Of a DNA stretch of 43,859 nucleotides, positions 1 through 10,267 are shown piece by piece. Numbering within the stretch: the first letter of the stretch is position 1; every line of letters begins with the position of its first letter. Source of the stretch: Phytomonas francai (lineage: Eukaryota > Euglenozoa > Kinetoplastea > Trypanosomatida > Trypanosomatidae); the NCBI GenBank assembly GCA_001766655.1, contig MJCC01000031.1, forward strand, positions 380-44,238, given 5' to 3'. A program made the position numbers and the translations under genes. Below the pieces are notes generated by a model. That model was not told where the DNA came from, did no database searches, and worked only from the letters and a program-made list of their open reading frames with translations.

Positions 1-236
1 ATATAATAAGAGAAAAGGGGTGAGGTTCCAATAAAAGTAGCATCGAACTATTCCTTTTGGGTGAATAATATACGAGTGCATAAGCACGGTGGAGATCCTT
101 CCTGTCAGGCCATCCACCTACCCACCCCTTCTCAAAAAGAAGACTATGGGACTAAACAGTGGCGGGAAAAATTAATAATAGAGCAATGACTATTTATTGC
201 TATCCGTTATAAAGCGCGTGTGATGTACAGTTTCGC

Positions 237-851
237 TCATTCTTCCTTGTTTTCCGAATAAATCATGGTGGTAAAGGGGTTCTCAAAATACACGGTCGCC
301 ACGTAATACACGATCGCGACCCACGCCGTCAACAACACGCCCACCTCGCTCTTGTATAAAAAGGCGGTGCCGAGAAAGTTAAGGGTGGATCCAAGATACA
401 TGGGGCTTTCAAAATGGCTAAAAGGAAAAGCCGTAACGCGTTTCTTCATCCGGATTCCAAAATAATCCCCGAGATAGGTGCCGGTAATCCCCAAACGCCA
501 AAAGGAGCTCACAACGAGCGTATTTCCAAGAATAAGGAGGAGCACCCCTAACACCTGCACCAAAGTTTGCAAAATAGGCGATAGAGCTCCCAAAGATGCC
601 GAAATCATGGGAATCCAAAGGCCCGGATTGCGTTGGACCGCTACCTTGAAGGCGAAATCGCGTAGAAGAGAGGCAAAAAAAATCCCGCCTGCTAACAGAT
701 AGACGCCACGTTTCTTTCCCTTGACAACCTTTTCAATGGTGTGATGACGATACTCATTCCGCGCAATGATATTCCAGAGGAGGGGCGGCCCCGCAATCGC
801 GATAACCCCTATGAAGATTGAATTGTAGTCCGGTCCGGCTAACGATGCCAT
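237..851 (-). CDS. Phospholipid N-methyltransferase (PEMT/Opi3 type)
   Basis: Likely transfers methyl groups from S-adenosylmethionine to phosphatidylethanolamine or its methylated forms, making phosphatidylcholine in the ER membrane. The 204-residue product has the family's usual length (about 200) and several hydrophobic segments (roughly residues 11-31, 48-68, 78-118 and 165-190). The late block GTYLGDYFGI, then FPFSHFESPMYLGSTLNFLG, is the conserved PEMT/Opi3 signature with its glycine-rich SAM-binding part. The start at 849-851 is an ATG with an AG splice acceptor 43 nt upstream. The first stop is UGA; reading past it gives nine more codons and then UAA at 207-209, which matters only if UGA can be read through. 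Family assignment is firm; mono- versus multi-methylating specificity cannot be told. It is the last gene of the unit in this window. Confidence 0.9.
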   Translation of the reverse strand: MASLAGPDYNSIFIGVIAIAGPPLLWNIIARNEYRHHTIEKVVKGKKRGVYLLAGGIFFASLLRDFAFKVAVQRNPGLWIPMISASLGALSPILQTLVQVLGVLLLILGNTLVVSSFWRLGITGTYLGDYFGIRMKKRVTAFPFSHFESPMYLGSTLNFLGTAFLYKSEVGVLLTAWVAIVYYVATVYFENPFTTMIYSENKEE

Positions 852-893
852 CCTGTCAAAGCCTGGTTGGGTTATACGGTTTGTGAAATGGGT

Positions 894-895
894 CT
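894..895 (-). promoter_or_regulatory. Putative trans-splice acceptor for the methyltransferase gene
   Basis: On the minus strand a pyrimidine-rich stretch (about 896-935) ends in TTTTAG, 43 nt before the ATG at 851. This is the arrangement expected for a spliced-leader acceptor. Position is inferred from sequence only. Confidence 0.45.
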
Positions 896-1526
896 AAAAC
901 ACAAGATTTATAGTAAGCAAGGGGGATAGAGGAAAATGAAAGACGATTCCAAAAAAAAAAAGCCGCAAACTTTTATTTATTTATAGCCATTTCACTTATA
1001 CATTTTAAAAATTTAATTAGACTAGAGACACACGCAATATGCGTGAATTGTGCATGATATAATACATCTATTAGTATGTGAAAAACTGTTTGTTATTAAG
1101 AGATCCATTTTTACTGGAGAGAGGTAGGGGGTGTGTGGGGAGTGGGGGGGNGGGGGGGGCATATGTAGGTATTTTTTATACAACATATTTGACATATTTA
1201 ACATTGACAATGCTTAGAGGTTTCTGTTATTCAACGAACCGGTTCACTTTTTTTCTTTCTATAAGCTATGCCGTGGAAACGACGGCTGGAGTAATCAAGA
1301 CGTTAGAACCGGGGATACGAAACCCGATAGATCCGAAGCAACTATTCCACTTACAAAGACTCTTAAAGGGGAAATTTGCCTTAAGCAAAAATTAATATAT
1401 CCCTTTTTGTTATGTACTTAGAAACAGGTCAGAGTGGCACTCTCACCAAAGCTTATACTTTTGGTAAGATGGATGAATTAATAATGAAATTAAGATATCA
1501 TACATTATCTCTCCCCCCCCCCCTCC

Positions 1527-1562
<36 letters not shown>

Positions 1563-1613
1563 TATATACACATACATATACCCAAGGTCCTTTCCTCGCG
1601 TGAAAGACTCGCT
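896..1613. other. Spacer with G run, single N and CA microsatellite
   Basis: No gene is seen. It holds a G-rich homopolymer interrupted by one N at 1151 (an assembly weak point), a C run at 1513-1523 and a CA repeat at 1527-1554 running into an AT/AC mixture up to about 1580. Short open frames here are products of the repeats. Confidence 0.7.
1527..1554. repeat. (CA)n microsatellite
   Basis: Fourteen uninterrupted CA units directly follow a C run and precede a mixed AT/AC stretch. It lies in the 3' flank of the HAD phosphatase gene. Confidence 0.95.
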
Positions 1614-2756
1614 CTACGGAATAAAGCACGCAAGGGAGTCCGCGATATAATCCGGGAGGAGGTCGTCGCGATGATCCCGCTTTGCCTGTTCGACATCGCG
1701 CAGGCCCTCGGCCCCGGTCAGCACCAGCATCGTCTGGCACCCCGCGGCGTTCCCGAAGGCGACGTCCGTCGTCAGGCGATCCCCGACCATCAAACACCGC
1801 TCCCGCGCGTTTTCGATGCCCTCGTTCGCGAAGAGGGCGGCCGCGAGGTCGAGTTGAGGTTTCCCACAAATCGCGTCGGGCTCGCGGCCGGCGGCCGTCG
1901 CGACCGCGCGCACGAGGCAGCCATCGCCGGGCGCGAGCACCCGCCGGCCGCCCACCGGCACCTGCGGGTCCACGTTCGTCGGGATGAACCACGCCTTTGG
2001 CGGCGCCGTGCGCGAAAAGCCGTCGGAAAAGTCGTCGGAAAAGGTGTCCGAAAACCCGCCGTCCTCGCGCGGCGGGCCGCGCAGGATCATCGCCGCGTAC
2101 GCGAGCTTGAGCATGTTGAAGTGAAAGTCGAGCCCGACGACGACCGCGACCGCGTTGAGCTCCGCGAGCGAGATCCGGCGGTCGTTCGCGGTGCCCGCCT
2201 GCACGACCTCCGCCGCGGCCGCGCCTTTTTTCCCCCAAAGGCGGATCGGCTCCAAAGGCGCGGGCAGCACCCGCCGCCCCCACGCCGCCGCGACCGCCGC
2301 GCCGTCGAAGCCGCCGACCCGCGCGGGCTCGTCGAGCTCGCGGCCGTACGCGGCGAAGCCCGGCGCGAGGACCCCGCGCAGCTCCTCGTGCAGCCCCGCG
2401 GCCCCGATCACGAAAAGATTCCCGCGGACGAGCCGGCGGCCGTCCTCGGAGGAAGCCCCGAGGAGGTCGCGGACCCTCAAGGCCGCCGCGTAGGCGCTGT
2501 TGTAAATCGCCCCCTCCGCGACCCCGCGGATGCCGTGCGCCGCGAAGGCCTCCCGGATCTGCCGCCGCGAGTGCGAGGAGTTGTTCGAGACGAAGCGGAC
2601 GGCCTTTCCCTTAAAGCGGAGGTACTGCAGAGCCTCCGGGACCCGCGGGATCGTCTCGTGGCCGGAGGAGACGACCCCGTCGATGTCGAGGAGGATGAAG
2701 TCCAGCGGCGTCTCCAGCAGCTTCGCCGCAAGCTCCTTATCCATTCGCGTCGGCAT
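1614..2756 (-). CDS. HAD-IIA phosphatase (phosphoglycolate / 4-nitrophenyl phosphatase family)
   Basis: A haloacid-dehalogenase hydrolase of the subfamily that includes phosphoglycolate phosphatase and yeast Pho13; probably a cytosolic metabolite-repair or small-phosphate phosphatase. All four HAD motifs are visible: I LLDIDGVVSSG with the nucleophile and acid Asp near residues 22-24, II FVSNNSS, III the Lys in ICGKPQ, IV VGDRLTTDVAFG. The cap lies between motifs II and III, as in C2-cap members. At 380 residues it exceeds the usual 300-320 because of low-complexity insertions, one containing a repeated FSD unit. The start is the ATG at 2754-2756: the frame is open further upstream, but a pyrimidine tract and AG acceptor at 2767-2768 place the mRNA start just before this ATG. 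It ends at UAG after a family-like tail (PDYIADSL). Third codon positions are strongly GC. Confidence 0.88.
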   Translation of the reverse strand: MPTRMDKELAAKLLETPLDFILLDIDGVVSSGHETIPRVPEALQYLRFKGKAVRFVSNNSSHSRRQIREAFAAHGIRGVAEGAIYNSAYAAALRVRDLLGASSEDGRRLVRGNLFVIGAAGLHEELRGVLAPGFAAYGRELDEPARVGGFDGAAVAAAWGRRVLPAPLEPIRLWGKKGAAAAEVVQAGTANDRRISLAELNAVAVVVGLDFHFNMLKLAYAAMILRGPPREDGGFSDTFSDDFSDGFSRTAPPKAWFIPTNVDPQVPVGGRRVLAPGDGCLVRAVATAAGREPDAICGKPQLDLAAALFANEGIENARERCLMVGDRLTTDVAFGNAAGCQTMLVLTGAEGLRDVEQAKRDHRDDLLPDYIADSLACFIP

Positions 2757-2766
2757 GGCGAAAAAA

Positions 2767-2786
2767 CTAAAAGGAAAATAGAAAAG
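2767..2786 (-). promoter_or_regulatory. Pyrimidine tract and trans-splice acceptor of the HAD phosphatase
   Basis: Minus-strand CCTTTTCTATTTTCCTTTTAG lies 11 nt before the ATG, ending in AG at 2767-2768. It decides the start codon, because an in-frame extension upstream would otherwise add 47 residues. Confidence 0.6.
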
Positions 2787-3124
2787 GCCCCGCGTTAAAG
2801 AACAGCGTGCTTGATAAACGTGAGTATACTGGAAGGAATTAGTAAATCGAAATCGTAAAAAGGAGTAAAAAGTTTGAGCTGCTATCCACACACACATAAA
2901 AGAAGCGGTGGGGCCACAAATCGTGTAGGTGTTGTTATTTTTGTAAGTGCGTACAGACTAGCCTATATTTCTCTTGTTTGTTTCGTTTCACAAGCAGATT
3001 CCATGCGTACGATTTAGCAGATCCCCCAAGAGGGTGTGGGTGGGTCAAAGCGTGTGAGGATCCGCCAAAGTATTTAGAACCCTTCGTCGGTTGGACCACT
3101 ATTTCATCTTTTGTTCTTGCGTCT
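2787..3124. other. Spacer without recognised gene
   Basis: AT-rich flank between the interrupted locus and the HAD phosphatase. No repeat, RNA gene or conserved frame was recognised. Confidence 0.6.
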
Positions 3125-4798
3125 TTATACATTTGTTAGAATATGCCCAAACGAGGCGCTATTGCCGTGCTCCTCGCAAGCACGCGCCATCAGTACGGGG
3201 TGATCCCGCAACGCGTGAATATGCACCTGAAACGGGGGGTTCATCAGGAAATTTCCACACTCGCGGTAGTATTTTTCCGAAGAAAGCAACACTCCGCGCG
3301 CGAGCTGCAGATCGCTCCCCCAGGCCACAGTCGCACAGAAGCGCGATATTATTTTCTCTATCGATGGTCAAAATCCTCCACGACTAAAGAATTTCTCGCA
3401 CTGCGGTCAAAGAGGGGTAAACCCCTCCATCGCAGCTAGAATCTGCACCAAGGTACGCGCGATAAGAGCCTGCGGCTTGACCGCACCCCCAAAGGAGTTC
3501 CATGCCGCCGCCATCCACGCCGCGCCCTCCTGAGGCTGTAAAAGCAGCCGCCCACCGTCCGCACGAGGAGGCTCTATAGCAGCGCTCAGCCCACGCCGCA
3601 TCGCATACCGCACACTGGCAGAGCGAAATATATCCGGCTGGCGGCCGAACTAACGACCCCCATCGCGCTCGTTGAGGAGGATGGGCGCATTGTTGGTATT
3701 CCCTGAAGACCCACTTTCGGCTGCGAGGTGCTGGCGTAGCGTGAGGTACTTACGCAAGGACCCAATTAGCTCGTTCCCGATGTCCCGGAAGACGGAATTT
3801 GCGACATCGCCGCAGACTTCAGAGGGGCTGTTCCGTGAAATGGCCTTGGTATTATTCCCAACTGGGTCATTTTCTCCCCCAGATTTCCACAAAACATACT
3901 CCACAGCGTGCAGGGCGGACGTCACCAGCAAGGCAATACGCGTGTTTCCACACCTGCTTGCATTTTCACGTAGCTGCGGCGCACGACTGCCGGGATGAGC
4001 GATAGCGGTGGAAGTGCCCATGTGTTGGATTTGACTTTCCAAAGAGGTCTTCACCGGAAGCAGCAGCCCATCACACAGCTCCCTGAGCTCGTGCAGAATT
4101 GCCTCCGAATTGGATTCATAATTTTCTTTCGGGATACTATCTTTACACTGCAGTAGACGCTGGAAGTCGTTCCAGAGATTATGGAAGAACTGGACTAGCG
4201 TATCGAGCGTCCACTGATAAAGAATCATCTTTTCCGAGTATGGTGCTCTCCCCACAGTACCAGGGGTCGCGGAAACGACCAAACGCTTTGAAAGCATTAC
4301 GCGCAGCGCATTCAGCTCCGAACCTGTCGACAGGCGAAGTTTTTCTTCTTCTTCTTCGGTTTCATCGGTGGCGGCGTTCAAACTTGGTAAGAAGACCAAC
4401 GCTACGGCGAGTGAGTAGAGCAACCCCAGCGCCTTCATGAGGCTGTGGTAGAGTGCTGGCTCGTTGATGGTAAGCAGATCGCTAAAAAACATGGTTAGCA
4501 GGAGGATATCCGCTAGATTCAGTTTCTACTTTACAGGGCATCGGGATTTGCTCTCTATTTGAACTTGCCGCAGGGCGTAGCCGAGAAAAGAGGTGATTGC
4601 TCGCATGATAGCTTGCTTGTAGATATCATGGTACGCTGCCTGATAGCCTAAGCTGTAGGCGTCAATAAGTCGAAAGAGTTGCTCTTTTGCCTCCTCAATA
4701 TCCACAAAGCGGCTCCAGGAGTCCTCGAGCTCCGAAAATGGAAGCTCTGAAACACTCGACGCCTGGGCAGCGCTGGCAAAAAAAGGTCCATTGCACAA
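3125..4798 (-). pseudogene. Interrupted gene: one frame with four internal UAG/UGA codons
   Basis: Four open segments lie in exactly the same frame over 1.67 kb: 4798-4529, 4525-3653, 3649-3410 and 3367-3128. They are separated by UAG (4526-4528), UAG (3650-3652), UGA (3407-3409) and a second UGA about 12 codons later, and the frame closes with UAA at 3125-3127. Together they would encode about 555 residues. Base composition and amino-acid make-up look coding in every segment, with alpha-helical stretches and an acidic run of Glu near 4340. No family was recognised. The natural start may be the ATG at 4789-4791, which is one base out of frame across a T7 run (4778-4784), so a one-base indel there is likely. 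Simplest reading: a decaying gene. Alternatives: stop-codon readthrough, or reassignment as known in Blastocrithidia (UGA=Trp, UAR=Glu). Against global reassignment, every conserved gene in the window is uninterrupted. Confidence 0.55.
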
Positions 4799-5958
4799 GA
4801 TACCTTCTCTTTAGTATTATGATCCCTTAGTATTTTAAGAAGCAAGGTTCATCTCTTGAAGCATACTCTTTGCACATCAGAAATGGTGAAGAGGGTACAA
4901 ATGCGTGCAAAGTAGTTGTACCAGCATCGTGAAACACGGAAGAACCTACGTGGGATTCGAATTCACACCATAAAAATATTCACCTATTTATTATCAACTA
5001 TCTATCCACATAGATAGATACATGCATGGCTATGTAAGGGAATATATGGTTAATTTCATGTCAAATGTTTAGCTCTTTTAGGCCTGCATGGAACAGCAAT
5101 AAATAAACTTAGAAATAAAAAGTCTCACGCGAACTCATTTCAGTATGATTACAAAAAAACGATTTAGTAAAGCCTTTTTTTTTTTTAATAATACTGCGTC
5201 CTCATCTTGAACATTGTATGTACTCTCATCTAACATTTTTTTTTTGGCATAAAATACGCATATCTTTATGGAAGCATTTTGTTTGCTCGCAAATGGGCAA
5301 ACAGATTTCACGTAATTAAAATTTTAAGAGCACTAAAGGAGGGATTTTCTAAGAAGCTAGAAATAATGATGATGATGGGAATAACGATCTTGATAGTCGA
5401 AGCAAAAAAAAAAAAAGATGCCCTATGGAACTATTTACCACACTGGAAAGTATGGCATTCATTCGCTCTCGTTGTTGGTTTTACCCACACTCGTCCCTCA
5501 GGCATCATGGGAATCGGAATTGTGGAGAACATAGAGTAACTGCAAGCCTTCACCCCATCACGGGTTTCCCTAGATGAAGACATAAAACCCCATTGTCAAT
5601 GCATTTTATTTCCTTCTTTAGAAAAGAGATCAATATTGGAGAAACCTACCCACGTCTCATTCGTCCAATTAGTTAGGTTTCACTAATTAAATAATAATAG
5701 TAATGATAATAGCAGTCACAATTATAATACTCTATACAGCCCTAAAATGCTCTTACGGGTTGCACTACCGATCCTTTCCGTTCATATCCCTATGCAACCT
5801 CTTTCCAACCAACATTCCCTTGGAGTAGCGATCCCTATATCGATACACACACACATAGGCCCCGCCACCAGGTCCTTTATCATTCCTCTCTCCCATTTCC
5901 TTTCTTGATGACGCTGCCTATCCAGAGGTCGTCCCCCCCCCCCCCCCCTGTTTGTTTG
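4799..5958. other. AT-rich spacer ending in a C16 run
   Basis: No gene is recognised in this 1.16 kb. It contains A and T homopolymers (for example near 5167-5185 and 5405-5417) and C16 at 5933-5948, eleven bases beyond the stop codon of the next gene. A plus-strand frame at 5279-5539 has no coding character. Confidence 0.6.
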
Positions 5959-7713
5959 TTACCCTGTGACGACGTGTTGCAGGATGGTCTGCGGGGCCGT
6001 CGCGGCCCCCACGTTCCCCTCCGGGAAGTCGAAGAGCCCCTGTGTCACGTCAAACCAGCGCTCGCAGCGGCGCAGCCAGTCGTCGCCGTGGTAGGGCACC
6101 TTCGTGAGCTCGGGCAGCCCCATCGCGTGCTCGACCCCCATCTCCGGCAGGGGGCTGCGCGGGGGCGGGGGCAGGCGGTGGGTGATGTCCCATTTGCTCG
6201 CGTAGTGGTACCACAGCGCGGCGCGCGCGCGGCGGGCCGCGGCCGGCACCCGCGGCGGCGGCGGCGGGGGGAAGTAGTTCGCGTGGAAGTGGAGGAGGTT
6301 GCTCAGGATCTCGCTCTCGCTCTTCACGCGGCCCTGGGAGCCGGCCGGGCTGTCCGGCAGCCCGCGCTCCCCGCCCGGGGGGGGGACGGCGGCGTACGCG
6401 GTGGGCAGCGGCCACGGCGCCGGCGGGGCGCGCGGCGGGAGGCCGGCGGGCGCGCCCGACGGGAGCTCAAACGCGTCGTGGCCGTTTCGGGAGGCCTCCG
6501 CGTAGAGCCCAATGGGGCCCACGGCCCCCCCCCCCACGCGGGCGGCGCTGAAGGGCCCCATCGCCGGGCCGTCCTGTAGGGCGTACCCCGGGGCAGGCAG
6601 CTCCGAGGGCGGCGGCGGCGGGCTGTTCGACTGCACGTTCCAGTCCTCTTGGGGCTGCTTTGGGGGGATAGTACGCGGGGTGGATAGCGGCGGGTCGAGC
6701 TGGAGCTGTCGGGTGGGGTAGAAGCTACCACCCGCGGAGTCGGCGCGGATGCTGCTGGCGGTGTAGTTCCCACTGCGCTTGGTGTGGAAAACCGTGGTGT
6801 TGAGGGTATAGCCGGAGGGGGGGGCGGATGCCACGATATCGCCCGGCGGCAGGGGCTCCTGGCTCGGGTTCGGATAGTTCCGGTGAGGCTCAGGGCAGCC
6901 GTAGGAGTCCGTCTGCGCGCCCTCGAAGAGCGGCTGCCCCTCCCGGATGTAGTCCAGCAGGGAGTGCACCGAGAGCGGGAGCCCCGCCGAGGCGATGATG
7001 CGCTGCGCGACGTCCTTATCCTTCAGCGTAGGCGGCGGGGAGAACATGGGGCCGCGGGTATGGCTCACCGCGGTCATCGTCGTATCCGGGCTCGCACATC
7101 CAGAATGCTCGTCCGCGTCCGGGTGAAGCTTCTCCTGCGCTGCAGAAAAAATCGGCTGCGCGGCGTAGGGCTTGTGCATCGTAGTGACTATGGCAGCGGA
7201 GCCATCCCCGTCCTGTAGGGGGTCGGCCCGGCCGTGGCCATGAAGATGGAGCGGCTTAAGGTTGAAAGCATTCACATTCGTCGAGAACGGCGTCCGCGGG
7301 GAGCGCCGTAGCGTGGACTCGAGCACATCGTCAGACGCAAACGACCGCAGCGCCGAGGCGGAGACCGACGAGGCAGTGTACTCCTGCCTCAGCTTGGCTG
7401 GCGCCTCGGCGCTCGTCGCCAGGGCGGTGGAGATGCCCAAGTCCTCCTCGCCCCTTCCAGGCAAATAGGACCCCGTGGGCGAAATGCAGGAGTCCTCACG
7501 CTCGCCGAGGCCCATAAGTGGCGTATTTGTGCTCGTCGCGTGCCTGCTGACAGTGTCCTCCCAGATTGTGCTGCCGGGGGCCACCCACGGGGTGAGGTAG
7601 ACGATGTGTGAGGGGGTGCGCACCATGCCCGGCAGGAGGCTATCCTCCCGCTCGAGGCCCGAGACGGGGACTGTATCGATGCCCGGCGGCCGCTGTACGC
7701 GCTCGACATGCAT
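5959..7713 (-). CDS. Proline-rich, largely disordered protein with a compact C-terminal segment
   Basis: 584 residues from the ATG at 7711-7713; the frame is open four codons further upstream but has no ATG there, and a TTTCAG acceptor sits 17-18 nt before the chosen start. Most of the protein is rich in Pro, Ser, Ala and Gly, with runs of prolines around residues 390-405 and 500-510, and looks intrinsically disordered. The last 100 residues differ: they contain aromatic and charged residues (ALWYHYASKWDITHRL, then DDWLRRCERWFDVTQGLFDF) and probably form a small folded unit. No family was recognised. It ends in UAA, and 11 bases later the transcript would enter a G16 tract. Codon third positions are very GC-rich. 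It could be a kinetoplastid-specific scaffold or RNA-associated protein, but nothing seen proves that. Confidence 0.7.
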   Translation of the reverse strand: MHVERVQRPPGIDTVPVSGLEREDSLLPGMVRTPSHIVYLTPWVAPGSTIWEDTVSRHATSTNTPLMGLGEREDSCISPTGSYLPGRGEEDLGISTALATSAEAPAKLRQEYTASSVSASALRSFASDDVLESTLRRSPRTPFSTNVNAFNLKPLHLHGHGRADPLQDGDGSAAIVTTMHKPYAAQPIFSAAQEKLHPDADEHSGCASPDTTMTAVSHTRGPMFSPPPTLKDKDVAQRIIASAGLPLSVHSLLDYIREGQPLFEGAQTDSYGCPEPHRNYPNPSQEPLPPGDIVASAPPSGYTLNTTVFHTKRSGNYTASSIRADSAGGSFYPTRQLQLDPPLSTPRTIPPKQPQEDWNVQSNSPPPPPSELPAPGYALQDGPAMGPFSAARVGGGAVGPIGLYAEASRNGHDAFELPSGAPAGLPPRAPPAPWPLPTAYAAVPPPGGERGLPDSPAGSQGRVKSESEILSNLLHFHANYFPPPPPPRVPAAARRARAALWYHYASKWDITHRLPPPPRSPLPEMGVEHAMGLPELTKVPYHGDDWLRRCERWFDVTQGLFDFPEGNVGAATAPQTILQHVVTG

Positions 7714-7729
7714 GGGGGAGCTCACAGCG

Positions 7730-7775
7730 CTGAAAGACAGAATCAGGTGAAGAGGCGAGAGGAGAAAAGGGAAAG
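7730..7775 (-). promoter_or_regulatory. Pyrimidine tract and acceptor of the proline-rich protein gene
   Basis: Minus-strand C/T-rich stretch (about 7732-7775) ends in CTTTCAG with AG at 7730-7731, 17 nt before the ATG at 7713. This is a textbook-like spliced-leader acceptor layout and supports the ATG at 7713. Confidence 0.6.
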
Positions 7776-10267
7776 CTTAGTCCGTCTCGGTGTATGTGGA
7801 AAAGCGTAGGAGGAGAAAGAAAAGAGGGTTTATTTATATTAGAAAAAGAGCGGCACTCACCCTGTGCGCTTATTTTCCCTCTTCTTTCACTTTGTGCCTT
7901 TTGATGGACTCAATTTGATTTCCCCCCTCGTTAGAATGTATCTACGTAGGCAGATTTTACAGTAGAAAATTATACTCCTATCGAATTGTACAGTTTAAAC
8001 GGGAAATAATTTGTTTGCAAGGAAAATTAAGCGAAAGAACCCGAAGAAATATAAAGCTTCAAAAGCTGCGCAGGACCTTTCGATTCGTATTAATGTATAT
8101 AGAAGGAAAAAAAAGGCCTAAGGGAAAGGAAAGGGAAAAGAAAAGAAAGAGTTTGTAGTTTTCCTCTGAAAGCATAGTTCCTCATGCGTAACTTTCAGAG
8201 ATAAAAGGGTACAAGTAAAAAATAAGTGAAAATAGACTACAATAGCAGGAAAAAATGAATGAAAATGTATCTAAACAATATAATTATTTTACAGATGTAA
8301 AGTATCATCGGATCGGTCTCATCGTCCCTTATCTTTTTTTTTTTTAATGATCGGGTGCTTTATTCCAACGCATAGTTTGAAAACTGTGCCCTTAAAATGA
8401 CCTACCCTTTGTTCCTCCAACTTACTCTTGTTTTTGGTTTGCCAGACGACCGAGGCGCCGCCGCGACGACTACCATCACTATCTCATTGACTTGATGCCG
8501 AATACGACCGGTCATTCACACACCTGGAGTGGAGAAGCCACACCACGGGTAAATTTACTGACGTCTGACATCGTTTGAGCAGTTCTGGATTTTATCAAGT
8601 GCATGGGTTTATTGAAAGGCCCGCTCGCCAACGTTGTGAGTGGTAACGCACATATCGCCTTCAGCAGCATCACACGTGCAAACCACATGGTACATAAAAA
8701 AAAAAAAAAAAAATGACGTAAAATACATTCATTATCCTTCCCTAAGGAGAGATAACATTGTTTTCATCCAGTGGGGCCGAAGGCAGTGTTAGGATTTGAT
8801 TATGAAAACGCCCTAGACACTGCCTTACAAAGATAGGGGTTGCCTCTGGAAGATAGACTCTGATCCGACCCTTCCTCGTCCGGAGGCCCGCGGCTAAAAT
8901 CCAGCTCCACAGCAAGAAAGATCGTTTCATAGCGCGAGTGATAATGTTAGACGATGACCACCACTAAAACCGATCCGATATTACGCTACATTGCCTGACC
9001 GAAGATAGGGGCCAAGACGTTTGCAGAGAGGACGGACTCCAGCAAGAAAAGGTTCTAATCCAATTTGCTATAACCTTACTGATTGTTCCTTGCGATTTGC
9101 CAGTGGAAATTTATGTGTTTAGGGGGTACGAAGAAGACGAGCCTTGCAATGGAGACCCCCGTGGGTGCGTCCTTTATCGCAGTCGCCTATGTACCATCTC
9201 CAAAAGACATCTATTGTGGTGCGCAAGAGAAGATGGGAAACGACCTGATATCACTAAATAAGGCAAACAATAAAAGCAAATAATTGAACCAACCTAAATG
9301 GGTTGTCTGCTGTGTAAATAATTCCAGACATAATGAAGGATGGGTATGAGCCTGACTCAAGCGTAATCGCAAATGTCCCGTCACAAGCAAAAGACGGATT
9401 GTGAAGAATCCATGTGGTTCGGAAAATGGGCTACTGAAACGCACAACAAAGTGAAATAGTTTCTTCTAATATTTACCCTTCTCAAAAGACAGTTAAAGCA
9501 AGAGGGAAAAAATAAGGAGAGATAAAACAAAATGAACAAAAAGTATTAAAGATGCCACGGAGGGAATTATTTTCCTACAATGCAACGAAAATGTCCCGAA
9601 AGGGTTACCATAAAGCATATCCCTCTCGTATACATATAAAAAAAATCACACACATTCAAGATTAAGACACTCTATATGATCTCAGTTTTTACATTAGGAA
9701 TCACTAGCTCATTTCTTCTCATTGTTATAAGTATTTATTATTATATGAAGTGGGGAGTAAAAAAACATCCTCTTTACATAGAACACTTCCATAAAGATAT
9801 AATACCGAAGATAGATAATTTTTCTCAACCCTTACACACAACTCATTTGAATAAATAGTGAAACAATTCAATATTTTTTTTTGATTTATTTTGGCATTGC
9901 CGTCGTTTAATAAAGCTGTTGCTGATTTCATAAGAAACAGCATACGCAAGTGTGTACACTCAAAGAGTGTTGAAAAGAGGCTGGTATTAATTCCAGTAAA
10001 ATGCGCCTCTTTCCGTTAACTTATTATTAATACGCATAATTATATTCAACGTAACGAATGCGCTTAAAACTGAATAGAGCCTCCTATAGTTTCTGTTTCT
10101 CAATCTTGTATTAAGCGACCTGCGGACACAAAAGACACTACATAAAAAAGAAACCCATATTATGTACGTTATTTTATGCAGCAAGTGCATTGAAAAAATA
10201 ATATACTGATGAATTAAATGAAAACCCCTCCTTGCTGATGCTCTTTAGACCCGCACGTGCCTCTAGA
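7776..10267. other. Long AT-rich spacer, one doubtful small ORF
   Basis: About 2.5 kb without a convincing gene. A 62-codon minus-strand frame with an ATG at 8928-8930 and a UAG at 8742-8744 begins with a hydrophobic, signal-like segment (MKRSFLLWSWILAAG), but nothing else supports it. A plus-strand A run lies at about 8695-8713 and a T run near 8332-8345. No tRNA, snRNA or retroposon signature was recognised. Confidence 0.5.

Noticed and set aside
81..105. Similarity of ggtggagatccttcctgtcag to gggagatcctctctgtcag at about 15799-15820
   Set aside because: Too short and imperfect, with no flanking similarity, to call a repeat family.
4951..4975. TTCGAAT-like T-loop suggesting a tRNA
   Set aside because: Neither strand gives a five-pair T stem together with acceptor, D and anticodon arms.
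8560..8725. A17-A19 run at 8695-8713 as the tail of another retroposon
   Set aside because: Only a six-base direct repeat (tgacgt) flanks it and no ribozyme-like head is visible.
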